In this document: one piece after another, positions 1 to 11,299 of the stretch
Position numbering within the stretch: position 1 is the stretch's first letter
How the letters are laid out: each line of letters starts with the position of its first letter
Source: Physcia stellaris
Taxonomy: Eukaryota > Ascomycota > Lecanoromycetes > Caliciales > Physciaceae
Length of the DNA: 26,530 nt
Reading direction: 5' to 3'
NCBI GenBank assembly: GCA_018902385.1
Contig: JABSSW010000106.1
Location: forward strand, 1-26,530
Notes under the pieces: generated by a model
What the model was told of the DNA's origin: nothing
The model's input: the letters and a program-made list of their open reading frames with translations, nothing else
The model's database searches: none
Position numbers and translations under genes: made by a program

Positions 1-584
1 AACGTCGTCAAAATGAAAAAAATGATGCACGTTTCGAACGTGTTAAAGTTTCGTCGTCAAATTTAAAAATTGATCGTTGCGTTACGACGTCAAAGAAAAA
101 CGTTCGATCGTTCGATGTCATGATATCGATAAAAATGAAAATTAAAAATTTCGTAAAACATGATTTTCGAAATGAAAATTGAAAAAAACGATGAATTTTT
201 TTTGTTGAAAATTAAAAATTCGACGTTGAACGTTATTTGCTTTTATGAATCATGTTACGAAAAATCAATATTATGAAAAACGATTTCATCGTGTTCGCGT
301 TACATGCGACGATACGAAAAAAAAATCAATCGATTGTTTTTGATTGCATTGATTCATGATTTATTCGTATTTTAAATCAAATTTCACAAAACGAAACAAA
401 AATACGAAAGTTTGAATAATAAATACGATTTTTTTCATTTTCGAAAATCTCAAAAGAAAAAACGACAATAACAACAACAATAACATAAAAAAACAACAAA
501 AATTCGATTTTTCGCGTGAAATCATTCTGTATGAATCGTACAAAATTCGACAAATATTTTTTTTTTTAAATGATTCATATTATG
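1..584. other. No recognisable gene; flank downstream of gypsy-1
   Basis: This stretch lies beyond the 3' end of the minus-strand gypsy-1 pol relic. Open frames on both strands are short, very rich in F, K, I and N, and show no motif I recognise. A 3' untranslated region and LTR of gypsy-1 would be expected here, but I could not find by eye a matching direct repeat on the far side of the element (5401-6900), so no LTR is called. Confidence 0.5.
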
Positions 585-784
585 TCATCGTTTTCAAAAA
601 ATTCATTTTTCGAAAATGACATATAATTTTCATTCGAATTTTTTTTTTCAACATTTCGAATTTTGCGCGATTTGTCACGTTTTTTTTTCGATGTTACGAT
701 TTTTTTCGCAACGACGACAATGACATCAAATTGTTTTTTTGTTTTGAACGAACGTTCGCGATTTTTAAACATACGTCAATTTTT

Positions 785-1620
785 TTTCATTTTTTCGTTC
801 ACATTGATCAATTTCATTTTGTATCATTGATCAAATATTTATTAAACGACTTTTCAAATGATTTGAACACATAAATATTCAAAATTTCATTGCGTACGAT
901 TTCGTAAAAATCATATCAATCGATTTCGAATTTTTTTGATTTTTTGATTCGTATCAATATTTTGTCGTTTTCGTGAAAAGTTTTTTTTTTTTTTTCGCAT
1001 TTCAAATTGTTTTGTTTTTTTTGACACGTTGCATGATTTTTTTGAATGTTTTTGCGCGTTCACGATTCAAAAATGAAATCGAATTTATTTTTTCGTTATA
1101 CAAATCAAAAGTTGATTCATCGACATCGTCAAACAAAATCGAATTAACTTCATAAAAAATAAAAAATGAAAAGTCAATCGTCGTATGCGTTCGAATTCGC
1201 GTGACGAACAAAATTTGATTCAAATAAATATTTCAATTTTTGATGAAATTTTCAATGCAATATTTGATCAACATATGATTCAAAACGTCATTGAAACGTT
1301 TCATTGTTTCGTTCGTTTTTGAATGATAAAAAATAATATTTTTATGTTTAATTTCAAGCAACGCAAATGTTTTGATCATAACAAATGTTCACAAATTGAC
1401 ATCACGATCAATGATGATTTTTTTCGAAATTTCATAATCACGATAAATATCATTGATCACGAAATTCGCAAAAATTTCGAAAATTGTTTCAAAAATAACG
1501 CGTGCGACGAATCATTTGATCGCATAATCGATAACAATCACGATTCATTTGTTTTCATTGATTGTGATAAATAATGATTCGATCAAATCGAAATTTTAAC
1601 GTTCAAATAATTGATTTTTA
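785..1620 (-). pseudogene. pol: gypsy-1 integrase relic
   Basis: The catalytic core is readable in one minus-strand frame. IVIVIDYAIK then TGA then FVARVI is the first Asp block (ID.ATKW..A). IINDIYRDYEI leads into IIIDRDVNL, the second Asp block (TDRG..F/L). KTNETMKRFND is the third-acid block, where the catalytic Glu is now Lys, consistent with GTG-GAA becoming ATG-AAA. The C-terminal part includes NQILFVTRIRTHTTIDFSFF and the SH3-like segment WYDFYEIVRN at about 900-930. Integrase inserts the cDNA into the genome. The frame stays largely open beyond 785 toward 585, which may be the C-terminal tail. Confidence 0.9.
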
Positions 1621-1959
1621 TCAAATCACGTTTCAAAAAAATGCATTACATTTTTTTTGACGTTTTTGAATTTGACGATCAATTGACATTTTGAACACGT
1701 TCGCACAAAATGTTTGATATTTTTGCGCATGTCGAATTATCATTGTTTGACTTTAATGATGTCAAACACGATCGTATTCGAGCAATGATCATAAATTTTG
1801 TAAACATGATTCAAATAGTTTGCACGAACTCAAAATTCGATGTAAAAAATTCAATTGTCAACGAGAAAATCTCGATGATGCGATACATTATCGTCGTTCA
1901 ATTTGAATTGATTTTCATATTTTTTCAACTTCGCATTTCATTTTATTTCATTTGACAAA

Positions 1960-2612
1960 ATTTCATCGCGCGCATAAATTATCATCGCTTCGTCGAAAAT
2001 GATGATACGCAAATTTATTTGCAAAAATCGCAAACGATAATCGTTTTTTCGATTCAAAATATCGAACACAATCATTTTAAATTTCGATTTATATTTGATG
2101 TTTAAACGATATTTTTCGAATTTCGCGAATCAACGAATCAAACGACTCGATGATTTTATCGTATTTTTCAAATGTTGCAATTCGACGTGATTCGTACGCA
2201 TCAAAATTGTCGTTTCATTTTTCACGTAACATTTTCATTTTCGCAAACTTTTTTTGATGATCAAAAATTCACGTTCGTGAATCGCATAATTACGTTCGAC
2301 GAAAAAAAACGTTTTGCTTTCGAAAACAATAAAATGTTTTTTGTCATCGAAATTTATTTGATAAAACATCGTTTTTCATTCGAAATTCGAAACATCGATT
2401 TCAATAATAAACGACAAAAATATATCAAATTGCGTCAATACACGATCATTACACATGACGTTTTTGATAATCGTAAAAACGTTTTTGATCGAAAATATCA
2501 TAAACATCGATTTATATTTGCGATTTTCAATTTTTTGAATAAATTCATAAAATGATTCAATGATAATGACGAAATTCTTTATGAATTTTCGATAATAAAC
2601 ACAAAAATTCAA
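1960..2612 (-). pseudogene. pol: gypsy-1 RNase H relic
   Basis: Downstream of RT on the minus strand, the open stretch 2376-2612 reads YYRKFIKNF (the conserved RT-connection pattern YYRRFI.NFS) and ends in FIIEIDVSNFE, which matches the RNase H opening F..E/T-D-A-S-x-x-[GA]. The reading continues past a TGA as YQINFDDKKHFIVFESKTFF, matching the following beta strands (Y Q . . . . . . H P I . F . S K . L). RNase H removes RNA from the RNA/DNA hybrid during reverse transcription. The C-terminal limit toward integrase is not resolved. Confidence 0.8.
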
Positions 2613-2654
2613 AAAAAAACGAACATCGTGTATCGTTTGAAACGACGATCAATT

Positions 2655-3667
2655 TTAAATAATTTTCAATTTGATTTCGTTCATGCGCATTTCATCGTTG
2701 TCAACGATATGTTCACAAAATTTTATTTGTTGTTGAAAAAAAAAACATTTCGACGATTTCGCATAATAATCATGTTTATGAAAAATTTCAATCACGAATT
2801 TTATATGCTCGAAATGTTTTTCGTCGTTTTTGAAATAAATCAATATGTCGTTCAAATAAACGATCACAAATTTGTTCAAATACGATTTCAACATATCGTT
2901 CATGATTGTTTGAAAATCGCAAAAACATTAATCAACTCGAAAAATATAACGCAAAATTCGTATTTGTTTCGTCTAATATTGAATGTTGTTTTGTGACGAT
3001 TTTTTTCGATCACATTGATTTGTCAATAATCATTAATTAAATCAATTTTGTTAAAATTTTTCGCTGTTTCGATCATGTTTAAACAATCTTGAATTTTCGA
3101 CAATGAATAATCGTTCTTTTGCGTCATCGCGTTGAGAATTCTATAATTTATACACATACGTCAAATGTCATTTTTTTTTTTGACAAAGAAAATTGACGTT
3201 TTTCATGACGATGTGCTTGATCGTATTAAATTTTTTTTCGTTAAATAGTCGATTTGAATAATTTGTTCGTTCAGCTGTTTTTTAGAAAAATCGTACGAAA
3301 ACTTGTTTATTGATTTAGCGTTTTCAATATCAATGCGATGATTTTGCGATCGTTTCGAAAATGATTGATTCGAAAAATCGTTTCGAAAAACGTTTTTCAA
3401 CACGTCGAAATTCAAAACTTTGTTCAATCTCGCGTGATCGATAATGTGTTGAATGAAAACAAATTTTTCAAAAAATTTGACGATTTCTTGATCAATAATA
3501 CGAACAACGTACAGATAAATTTGAGCGTTTTTTCGTATCAATCGTTCGAAAACACGTTTATTTACAATTTGAATTTCAAATGATTGATTTTCGAGAATTT
3601 GCAAACGAGAATTATGATTTTTCATGTTCGCAAACAGAAATTTTTGATTTTCGTTTGTTACACGCAT
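2655..3667 (-). pseudogene. pol: gypsy-1 reverse transcriptase relic
   Basis: The minus strand carries the ordered RT landmarks of Ty3/gypsy elements. The upstream linker reads SKKQLNEQIIQIDYLTKKNL. Next comes FVKKKNDI, a TGA, then RMCINYRILNAMT, which matches the family pattern FVKKKDGTWRMC(I/V)DYR. Last is the catalytic block YLNDILIYFKNDEKHFEHI at about 2802-2858. The family catalytic box is YxDD; here its first Asp is Asn. The change is explained by GG to GA at TTG-GAC, that is, C followed by C on the other strand. The TGA at the expected tryptophan and the loss of glycine fit the same rule. Non-functional. Confidence 0.9.
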
Positions 3668-4110
3668 ATCGAGCGTATTGTAATCAAAAATTAAACGATA
3701 TTTTTATCAAAAGTTCTCGTTTAAAATCAAATCGTTATTCATATTAAGAATCAAACAATCAATGATCGTATGAAATTCATTTTTTTTTCAATTAAACTTA
3801 ATGAAATCAACGACGTCAACAATTTTATCATTTTTCAATTGCATTTTGTCAGAAAAATGTTGTAATTTCAATTTCAACAAATCGACAATGCGTTGAACAA
3901 TGAAACAATGAAAAATATTCGAATTTGCAAATACAGCAACGCGACGTTTTTTTTTTGCGTTTACATCGAAACGTAATCACGTTTTCGACATACGTTTATT
4001 GACATTCAAATTGATTAAATATATCAATTCGTCGTTCGATCGTACTTTTGAAATGTACGAATTCTTTTCACGAATTTCAAAATTTCAAGATTTCGACGTT
4101 TTTATATTTG
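3650..4110 (-). pseudogene. pol: gypsy-1 aspartic protease relic
   Basis: Between the gag zinc knuckle and RT, the minus strand reads through a retropepsin-like stretch. The C-terminal part is the clearest: NDLILNENF followed by a TGA where tryptophan is expected, then RLIFDYNTLDMRV, which I read as the family pattern 'D-L-I-L-G-x-[DP]-[FW]-W ... D-Y-x-x-L'. Upstream hydrophobic strands fit the protease fold. The active-site D-[ST]-G triad cannot be located with confidence, because glycine codons are erased. In intact elements this domain processes the gag-pol polyprotein. The call rests on position and on the C-terminal motif. Confidence 0.55.
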
Positions 4111-4287
4111 ACATTTTCGAAATCGTGATTGTAATAAACGAAATCTGTTCATTTTCAATTATCAAATCGTTTTTTTTGCAAATTTTGAACGATTCATCGC
4201 GATCATCGTGCAATTCATGCGACGACGATTTCAAACGTTTTTCGAATTTTTGTTTTTGTCACGATTTTTATCGTCTCGACGAAATCG

Positions 4288-5400
4288 TCAATCAAACGAA
4301 TCATTTTCAAACACGATGAAATTCGAACAAATTGAAAACAAATGATTCGTTTGATCACAATTGTAACACTTTTTCGCGAAAACATTCATAACGTTTAAAT
4401 TTTTTTGTTGTTTATTGTTTTGAGCGACAAGAATTTGTGTTGATTGATTCGTCGTTGAAATTGTTCGAAAAACACGAAAGACATATTTTTCGACGTTGAC
4501 ATTTTCGTGTTTCGAAACATTCGTCATCATGTTGTGCAAATTCATATTCGAATACATTTGATTTTGATTGAGAATGTAATTTCGAATATCGATTTTGAAT
4601 TCGTCACGATATTTTTTTTTGATCGCAAATTCAATAACGTGTTCGCGAATGTTTTCGTATATCGACGTGAACTTGTTGTTGTAATCGACGATTTTGTTGT
4701 ATGCGTCAAATTGAATGATTTCGTTGTATATTTTGAAAAATTTCTGTTGTCAATCGTGCTCGTTTCAACGAATGAAAAAATATTTTTTGAATTCGAATCA
4801 TTTGTCATCAAATTTTTGCAAATAAACAAACAAAAAAATAAATCATTCGACAATTTTGTTCTCGAAATATTGTTCGATGACGATGAAAACGTTGATTTTG
4901 TTGATTAAATATGAATTGAACACATGAAATTTCTCGTGCTTGAATAAAAAGTTCTTAATTTCAACATGATTACGTTTACGTTTTTGAAAAACTGAAAAAC
5001 GACGATCGATAATTTAATCATTGAAAATGATTTGCGTTTCAATTTGCGCGTCAAACAGAATAAAATCAAACAAATGATCGTCGTCGTTAAAATCAACGAT
5101 GTTCGCAAAAAATTGATTGTGATTCATGAATAAATTGTTTCGTGATGTACGTTCACGATCGCGACGAAATTGATCATTTAATTGAACGACGACATCATTT
5201 TCGACGACGACATTATTTTCGACGAAATCGACGTTTTTTTCGTTCGAATTTTCGAAAATATCGTCAACGATTTTATCGAATTGATTATCGAATTTTGCGA
5301 TCGAATTTGTTGAATTTGAAAATTCGAAAACATTCGTACGCGAATGAAAATCATTTGAACGATCACGACGAAATTTTAAATTATCATTTTGAATAAACAT
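4288..5400 (-). pseudogene. gag: gypsy-1 gag relic with CCHC zinc knuckle
   Basis: Gag would form the capsid-like particle that packages element RNA. The diagnostic part is at 4327-4368 on the minus strand, where CYNCDQTNHLFSIC gives the exact retroviral spacing C-x2-C-x4-H-x4-C, here near the end of an 89-codon open stretch (4288-4557). Further upstream on the same strand, 5014-5400 is open for 128 codons and rich in N, D and R, and probably represents the N-terminal gag region; 4542-5108 joins the two through frame changes. The protease and RT of the same element follow directly, which supports the assignment. Only the knuckle is certain; the N-terminal limit is a guess. Confidence 0.7.
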
Positions 5401-6900
5401 GATGATTGATGAATAAAAAATTTTAAAAATTTTGAATTTTCAAATGAATATCAATGACAAAAAAACAATTTGAATTGACAAAAACAATGAACACAATCAA
5501 ATACATTGTAAATGTAAAAAAGATGATGTTATCAATGTAAAAATTCAAAACTAATAGAATTAATGTGAAAAATCGTTTGATTTTATATAATAAACTAATC
5601 GCAAAAAACGCATAATTGATTTTAACAAAATTCAAAATCAAAATTGAATTTTGAATTTTAAACGAATATATCGCTTCGATTGTCGAAATGTTTTTTGTCA
5701 AACAATTTGATCATTACAACGTCAACAATTAAATTTTAAACGTGCAACGAAAACGAAAAAGTTTTATTCACGTGAAATCAAAAATTCAAACGATTCGAAT
5801 GAAAATATCGAAATTTTATTTCACGCAAATCATTTTTTAAAAAATAACGATTTCGAATGTGAATTTTCACGAAAAAATTATTTCGATATTTTAACAAAAC
5901 GACGACGAAATCGTACGTTACAAATCGAAACGACGAATTGACATTATTTTCGATCATTGAACGAAAACGACAAATTATGTAAACGACGTTCGATTTTATC
6001 AAAAATTAATATTCATAACAAAACATCACGAATGAAACATCAATTATTCATTTTGTTTATCACATTTTTAAACAACACGTTACATATCATTCGTTGTTTT
6101 TCGCAATTGATAATGATCAAATAATGATTTTTTTTATTTTTTATTGCAAACGTTTTTCGATTTCGATTTTTTTTTTTGCAAATTAAATTTTTTTTTTACA
6201 AACAATTATGTTATTCAACATATTCGTATTCATGAAACGCAAACGCATTATTCAAATCGATCGTATTGTTGTTTTTAAATCAAAACAAAAATTATTTGAT
6301 TTCATTGTTTTGTTTTTGAATTCGAACATTTTTTGTTGTTATTTCGAAAACGTTCATCAATTTTCGATAAAAAAAACGATTGTGAAAATTTTTTCAACAT
6401 TTGTATTGAAACACAATTGATCAATTGAATTCGTCATAATTCGACATCAATTTTTAAAATTTTCGAAAAATTACGCGTCGATAAAAATATCGACGTAATT
6501 TGTATTGTTCAATGAAACGAACATGTCGATAATTACAATAAATTTGTCAATACAATTCAAATTATTCGAAATCAACAAATCGATTTTAAATTTAAAAACA
6601 ACGATTTTTTTATCGAAAATTTTCAATTCACGATCGAAAACGTCATTTTTCAAATCAATTTGAAAAAAATCGATATCATCGTTTCAATTTTATTTTCGAA
6701 TACAAACGTCACAAAAAATAAAAAACGTAATGTTAAAATTTTTGATTTTTTTAAATTTTCACAAAACATTTCGAAATTATCATATGAAATTTGAAAACAA
6801 TTGATTCGTGACAAATTCATTATCAACAATGATCATTATTCAACGAATTAAATGAAAACTTTAATCGTGTTATTATAATTGAATGAAATCGTTCGCGATC
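5401..6900. other. Unassigned spacer between gypsy-1 and gypsy-2
   Basis: This 1.5-kb stretch separates two divergently oriented gypsy copies, so it should contain the 5' leader or LTR of both. I could not find a convincing LTR, TG...CA termini or a target duplication. Small open stretches (for example 5778-6002 minus, 6208-6420 plus, 6471-6653 minus) show no family motif. The minus-strand frame at 6471-6653 is rich in residues that can arise from P/T/S codons by C-to-T change, so it may be a low-complexity N-terminal gag segment. That is speculation. Confidence 0.4.
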
Positions 6901-6989
6901 ATGTTTTTGTTCGACGTAAACATGATTTTTTATTTTTAAAACGATCGACGAAATATTTATTTTATTAATTACAATTTTTGTCGAAAAAA

Positions 6990-7513
6990 ACATCGATCGT
7001 ATCGTGCGAAATAAATTCAAAAATTTCAAAATGAACATCAATCAACGTTTTTCGAAATTCGTATTTTTATTTAATCAATTATTCAATTATTTTTAACAGA
7101 TTTTGATTGATGAATTTCGCGAAAAATTAACGTTTATTTTTCAACGAATTATCGTCAACAATGAAAAATACAACGATATCAATTCGTTGAAAAAGTTGAT
7201 CGAAACGATAAATTAAAAATTTCACAATTTGAAAAATTATCAAATTGTTAAATTTGAAATATTCATTCGATTTGATCAATCAATTAATAAAAAAATTAAC
7301 GTCAAATTTTTTATTCGTGTTTTCATTTCGTCAATTTTTAAAAAAATTTTCGTTTCGAAATTGATCGCGCTTAAAAATTTTCAAATTAAAAAAAAATGTC
7401 GTCAAATTGTTACAAATGCGAAACGTCGAATTATTGATCAAAAAATTATTCAAAATCAAAATCGATTGTTTTTTACATTCAAAAAATATTACGTAAAGAA
7501 TAAAACGTTTTGA
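6990..7513 (+). pseudogene. gag: gypsy-2 gag relic
   Basis: Upstream of the gypsy-2 protease, the plus strand reads LFLTDFD, two stops, ISRKINVYF and then an open 94-codon frame at 7229-7513. The first segment resembles the gag pattern of fungal gypsy elements in which an 'F..AL..FG..D' helix is followed by 'A...L..L...' helices. No CCHC knuckle could be read; its cysteines may lie in 7514-7900, which is broken. The assignment depends mainly on position before the protease and on a helical, charged composition, so confidence is limited. Confidence 0.4.
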
Positions 7514-7899
7514 AAATTCACAACATAATCGACTTTTTGTTTAAAAATTTAATTCAATTAAATTAATTTGTCACGAACGATAAAATCAACGAAATTAACG
7601 AGAAATTTTCATTCGAACATGAATCGAAAAAAATTTAAATTTTTTCAAAATTTCGAAAAAAATATTATCGATTTCAACAATATTCAAAACATTTAACACG
7701 TTCAATAAATTCACAAACAATTCATTAATCATTCAATATACATTAATTTTCAATAAATACGAACATAACGTGTAAACATTAATGAACACAAATGTCATTG
7801 AATTTGTTTTCATTGATAAAAAAATTGCGCAATTAATTTGTGAAAAATTTCAAATAAATTTTGTAATTTTTTTTGATTCAAACACGTTAACGAATTTAA
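7514..7899. other. Broken gag-protease linker of gypsy-2, nothing specific
   Basis: No open frame over 60 codons and no readable motif. By position this is the gag C terminus and the start of pol in gypsy-2. Runs of A and T dominate. Confidence 0.4.
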
Positions 7900-8140
7900 C
7901 GATCGTTTAATTAAATTTATTATTTATGTTATTTATTTTATATTCACAATGCAAAATTATTTTGAATTATTTATTTTTATGTTCATTACGAAAATAAACG
8001 TTCATTTTTTGATTTTGAATAAATTTTGAATAAACGCGCACGACGTGATGTTAAATATGCAAATCGATAAAATTATTTTTAAATTTGATCGTTATATTCA
8101 TTTCGAAACGTTTAAAAATTTGAAAACGTTTTTTTAACAA
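7900..8140 (+). pseudogene. pol: gypsy-2 aspartic protease relic
   Basis: One plus-strand frame reads YFELFIFMFITKINVHFLILNKF, a stop, INAHDVMLNMQIDKIIFKFDR, then Y.HFET. This matches the C-terminal half of fungal gypsy proteases, where a beta strand ending in 'LILG.PW(M/L)..H...L(D/N)M..D.I.F..G.C.H' is conserved. The stop replaces the expected tryptophan and glycine is absent, as elsewhere. The active-site triad should lie upstream but is not readable. RT begins about 500 bases downstream, as expected. Confidence 0.65.
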
Positions 8141-8644
8141 CGACATTCATCAAAAAATATTTATTTATTTTTTTTCACGTCGTTCGAAAAGTTTTCAACA
8201 TCGATAAATTTTCAAAAATATACGATTTTGCAAAAACGTTTATCGTCGAAAACGATCAAAATTCGATCATTTCGATTTACAATTGAAAATTACGTCGAAA
8301 AAAATGAATTTTTTTCGAAAATCGTGTTAAATTTCAATTTTCGATATGTCATTGAAAAAATCGATAAAAAATATTTTTTCGTCAAATTTTTTAAAAAAAA
8401 ACGACGTATTAAAATCATAAAAGAATTTCAACAATTTACATTTATGAAATTTTTTATTTGAAAATCGAATTTAATTAAAAAATTCATTCGACGATTTAAT
8501 CGACGATTTAAAATCACGATTTTCGACAACGAAAAATACGAAAACGATTTAAATTTCGATATTTTTTTAAATGTTTTCTTTATCGACGCGATCGTTTTTT
8601 AATTTCTGATCGAATTTAAAAAAAAAAAAATCAAAACGTTTTCG

Positions 8645-9361
8645 TTGATCATGAAAAAATTAAATGAAATCATTAACAACGTCAAAAAAAACTTAATTCA
8701 AGCGAAATTCGATTTCGATATGAATTCAAAAAAAACGTTTAAAATTATAAAAACAATCGTAAAAAAATTGAAACGTAAAATTTTTGATTTTTTTAAACGA
8801 TTCGAAAACGTATTTAATTTCAAAAAAATCAATAAATTATTTTTTCACAAATTATACGATCACAAAATCGAATTAATTGAAAAATCGATTTAATTGTTTC
8901 GAAATCGAATTTATTTTTTATCGTTTAAAAAATTCGAAATTTTACAAAAATATTTTTATGAAAATTTTCAAAAAAAATTTATCAATTCAAACAAAACATT
9001 TTATATTTCGTTTATTTTATTCGTTGTCAAATCAAACGATCAATTTCGTTTGTGTGTAAATTATCGAAAATTGAACGTTATAATCAAACGCAATAATTAT
9101 TTTATTTCATTAATCGAGAAAATTTTCGTTAAAATTATCGATTGTAAATTTTGTTCAAATTAAACATCATATCGATTTTCAACAAATTTCGAATGAATTC
9201 ACAAAACGAAAATTTTACAATTTTTATATGTTTATTGAACATTTACAAATATCACGTATTGTCATTCGAATTAATCAATGATTCGATCAATTAACAACAT
9301 TATATGAACGATTTGTTATTCGAATACATCAATTATTTTTGTCAAATGTATTTGAACGATA
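8645..9361 (+). pseudogene. pol: gypsy-2 reverse transcriptase, N-terminal part (split by insertion)
   Basis: The frame 8645-8893 ends KLYDHKIELIEKSI, the RT entry motif (H.I.L..G..P). The next frame (8894-9163) reads FEILQKYFYENFQKKFINSN, then LCVNYRKLNVIIKRNNYFIS, matching 'L..Y..E.L..GFI..S..P..SP..FV.K..G..R.CVDYR.LN..T..N.YP.P'. After a frame change come a degraded DII/FNEFRMN block and QMYLNDI, the YxDD catalytic box with its first Asp changed to Asn. The relic stops dead after that Ile at 9361, and the continuation FIYNKIRKKHERH is found only at 11812, so an insertion of about 2450 bases interrupts the gene. Confidence 0.9.
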
Positions 9362-9419
9362 TAAAACACAATCTATAAAAAAAAATATTTCGTTTTCTTT
9401 TTCAAAAACTTATTATTTT

Positions 9420-9573
9420 ATCAGATTAAATCAATCTTGACGAAAAACATCAAAACTTTCGTGCAATTATTGCACATTTTGCACATCAATCATATATTTC
9501 ATATGATTTTTACTTAGTTATTTGAAATTGTAAAACTTTTTGAGAAAAATTCAACGCTGTAACAATCATTAGA
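9420..9573 (+). repeat. Dispersed repeat copy A (Helitron 5' subterminal region)
   Basis: The block around CGTGCAATTATTGCACATTT followed by GCACATCAATCA and later AAATTGTAAAAC recurs with about the same spacing at 11300-11462 (copy B) and 21660-21790 (copy C). Copies A and C both lie just inside elements that share their first ~25 bases, so this is best read as Helitron 5' subterminal sequence. It keeps more CT and AG than the surrounding gypsy relic. Confidence 0.6.
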
Positions 9574-9718
9574 TTTGAATGTGTGCGCATTGAATTATCA
9601 AAACGTGAAAATTTGATCGCATACAAATTGATGAATTCAAAATTCAATAATTCAAAACATCAACACGTCAAAACATCAATTTCATATCAATTCAATTATT
9701 TGCACATTTTAACATATC

Positions 9719-10207
9719 ATGCAATTCACGTTGAATTTAAATTTTTTTATCACGACGTATTCGCGTAATGCAACAAATCGTCACGCGAAAAAACGAAAAA
9801 AAAAACGTCAACGTCAAACATCAATTTTTAAAATCAAGTTTGTTTTTGTTTTTGTTATCGTTTTTGTTTTTATTTTTATTTTTGCATCGATCGAAATAAA
9901 CGCTTTTTACGAATATCATTCAATGATTGTTAAATTTCAAACATTAACGAAATTTCGAAAATCTCATTACACGATCAACGATCGAAATGAAATGATATTG
10001 AATAAAAAAAAATTTGAAATATATTCGATCATACAGTCAATTATCATTCAGAATTCAATGATTCGAGCACGTTTTATGTTTGACGTTGCATTCGATGTTT
10101 CGAAAATAAATAAACACACGCGTTTTCAAGTGAAATCACAGCAAAAACTGTTACAAAAAAATCAAAAATTTGAAAAAATCAAATCTTTCAGTATTGATGA
10201 CAATTGA
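9719..10207 (+). pseudogene. Unrecognised 162-codon open frame inside the candidate Helitron
   Basis: The product is unknown. An N-terminal basic stretch (RHAKKRKKKRQRQ, about residues 22-34) is followed by a strongly hydrophobic run of about 15-20 residues (KFVFVFVIVFVFIFIFASIE) that could look like a membrane helix. That run is encoded by a degenerate TTTGTT-type repeat, so it may be an artefact of base composition. The rest is charged and helical, with no P, G or W. It may be a captured gene fragment, as Helitrons often carry, or a chance open frame; I cannot tell which. Confidence 0.2.
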
Positions 10208-10876
10208 AACGAGCTGAAATCATAAAAATCAATGAAAAATTATTTTCGAAGTTGAAATATCGTTTAACGCGTTCTTTAAATGTTTTGTTGAAAAATCATT
10301 GTCGTTTTCAAATTTGAATAAAACGTTCTGTATGAAGTGAATACGCTCATTGCAAATGAAAAAAGCATTTTTTTTTTTATCGTTGTTCGAATCAACGATG
10401 AGAAGAAAATTCGTTTGCATATGAAAAAAAAAAATCAAACATAACAATCGTTTTTTTTTTAAATCGTTGACGAAATACGTTTGCAATGCAATGCAAAAAA
10501 AAAAATGAAAATTTGATTTTTCACACAATATTTCAACTTTTCAAAAAATTCAATTTGCAAAGAATATCAAACGAATCAAAAAAACGAACGAAAAAATAAA
10601 TGCGAAAACAACAAAAAAAAAAACATTCAATTTGATCAAACGAATCGAATGATTTTGATGAGTCGAACGATACATATATGACAAACGAATCGATCGATTT
10701 TGACACATGTTTTGACGACGACGAAAAATGCAATGAAACGAATTGATTGAATTAAAAATCGAAACAAACGAGCACAAATGAAAACAAAAAAAAAAACTTT
10801 ACTCGATTGCAAATATGTCATGATCGATTTAATTTTCACGAATTGTTTTTTTCAAATCGAATCGATTTTCATCAAA
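10208..10876. other. Interior of the candidate Helitron, no recognised gene
   Basis: Overlapping open frames occur on the minus strand (10229-10528, 10533-10839) and shorter ones on the plus strand. None shows a family motif. The S/F/R/I-rich minus frames overlap in several registers, which suggests chance openness. Scattered CAAACGAATCGA-like words recur at 10565-10700 without forming a regular array. Confidence 0.35.
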
Positions 10877-10984
10877 TGTTTTATCAATTGTTTTATCAAA
10901 TGTTTTATCAAATGTTTCAACAAATGTTTCAACAAATGTTTTAACAAATGTTTCATCGAATGTTTCATCGAATGTTTTCATGCG
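10877..10984 (+). repeat. 12-bp tandem repeat, about nine units
   Basis: Units of the form TGTTTYAWCRAA follow each other from 10877: two or three TGTTTTATCAAA-type, two TGTTTCAACAAA, one TGTTTTAACAAA, two TGTTTCATCGAA, and a final variant TGTTTTCATGCG. Because 12 is a multiple of three, the plus frame reads as tetrapeptides CFIK, CFNK and CFIE. Adjacent units share the same variants, the usual sign of tandem duplication. Confidence 0.85.
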
Positions 10985-11046
10985 CGAATCATTTTCGCAA
11001 ACATACATCGATGCAAAGATTGCAAATTTGAACTTTTTGAATTTTA
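10978..11046. repeat. 60-bp segment shared with the interior of E2
   Basis: TTTTCGCA..CATACATCGATGCAAA, then TGCAAATT, then TTTTTGA and TTTTAATAA occur here and at 20018-20080 inside E2 with only a few changes and single-base indels. In one plus frame it reads IHRCKDCKFELFEF, a C-x2-C pattern, but the frame differs in the second copy. Confidence 0.6.
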
Positions 11047-11299
11047 ATAAGTCGAAAAATCTCGTTGAAGAAACAAATTCGATTTGTATGACATAATTTC
11101 GATATTTTCGTAATATATGATCAAATCAATTTACATAATATTCAAAATGATCGATATCAAAACAAATACATTCTGATATTCTATTGCGTTATATTCAATC
11201 GAAAATCATGATATGTTTCGAAAATGTGATCAAATGATTGCAATTGACATTGAGATTTTTCGAATTATGAATTTCAAATTTGCGACATTTTTTTTCAAT

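Larger units (their letters stand above)
585..5400 (-). mobile_element. Ty3/gypsy retrotransposon relic (gypsy-1)
   Basis: A full gag-pol order can be read on the minus strand: gag with a CCHC zinc knuckle, protease, reverse transcriptase, RNase H, integrase. Integrase placed last defines the Ty3/gypsy (Metaviridae) order. The copy is broken by frameshifts and by TGA stops where tryptophan is expected, and has lost glycine and proline throughout, in keeping with heavy CpC/CpT mutation. Unlike gypsy-2 and gypsy-3 it carries no nested insertion that I can see. Outer boundaries are approximate because no LTRs or target duplication were found. It is not active. Confidence 0.88.

Noticed and set aside
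2172-2996. Plus-strand open frames of 122-127 codons over gypsy-1
   Set aside because: They lie opposite the RNase H and RT relics and have no motif; loss of TAG stops lengthens shadow frames.
5401-6900. LTRs of gypsy-1 or gypsy-2
   Set aside because: I compared 1-770, 5401-7080 and 17228-17480 by eye and found no direct repeat longer than AT-rich background words.
9840-9900. Membrane segment in the 162-codon frame
   Set aside because: The hydrophobic run comes from a TTTGTT-like simple repeat and cannot be trusted as a real helix.
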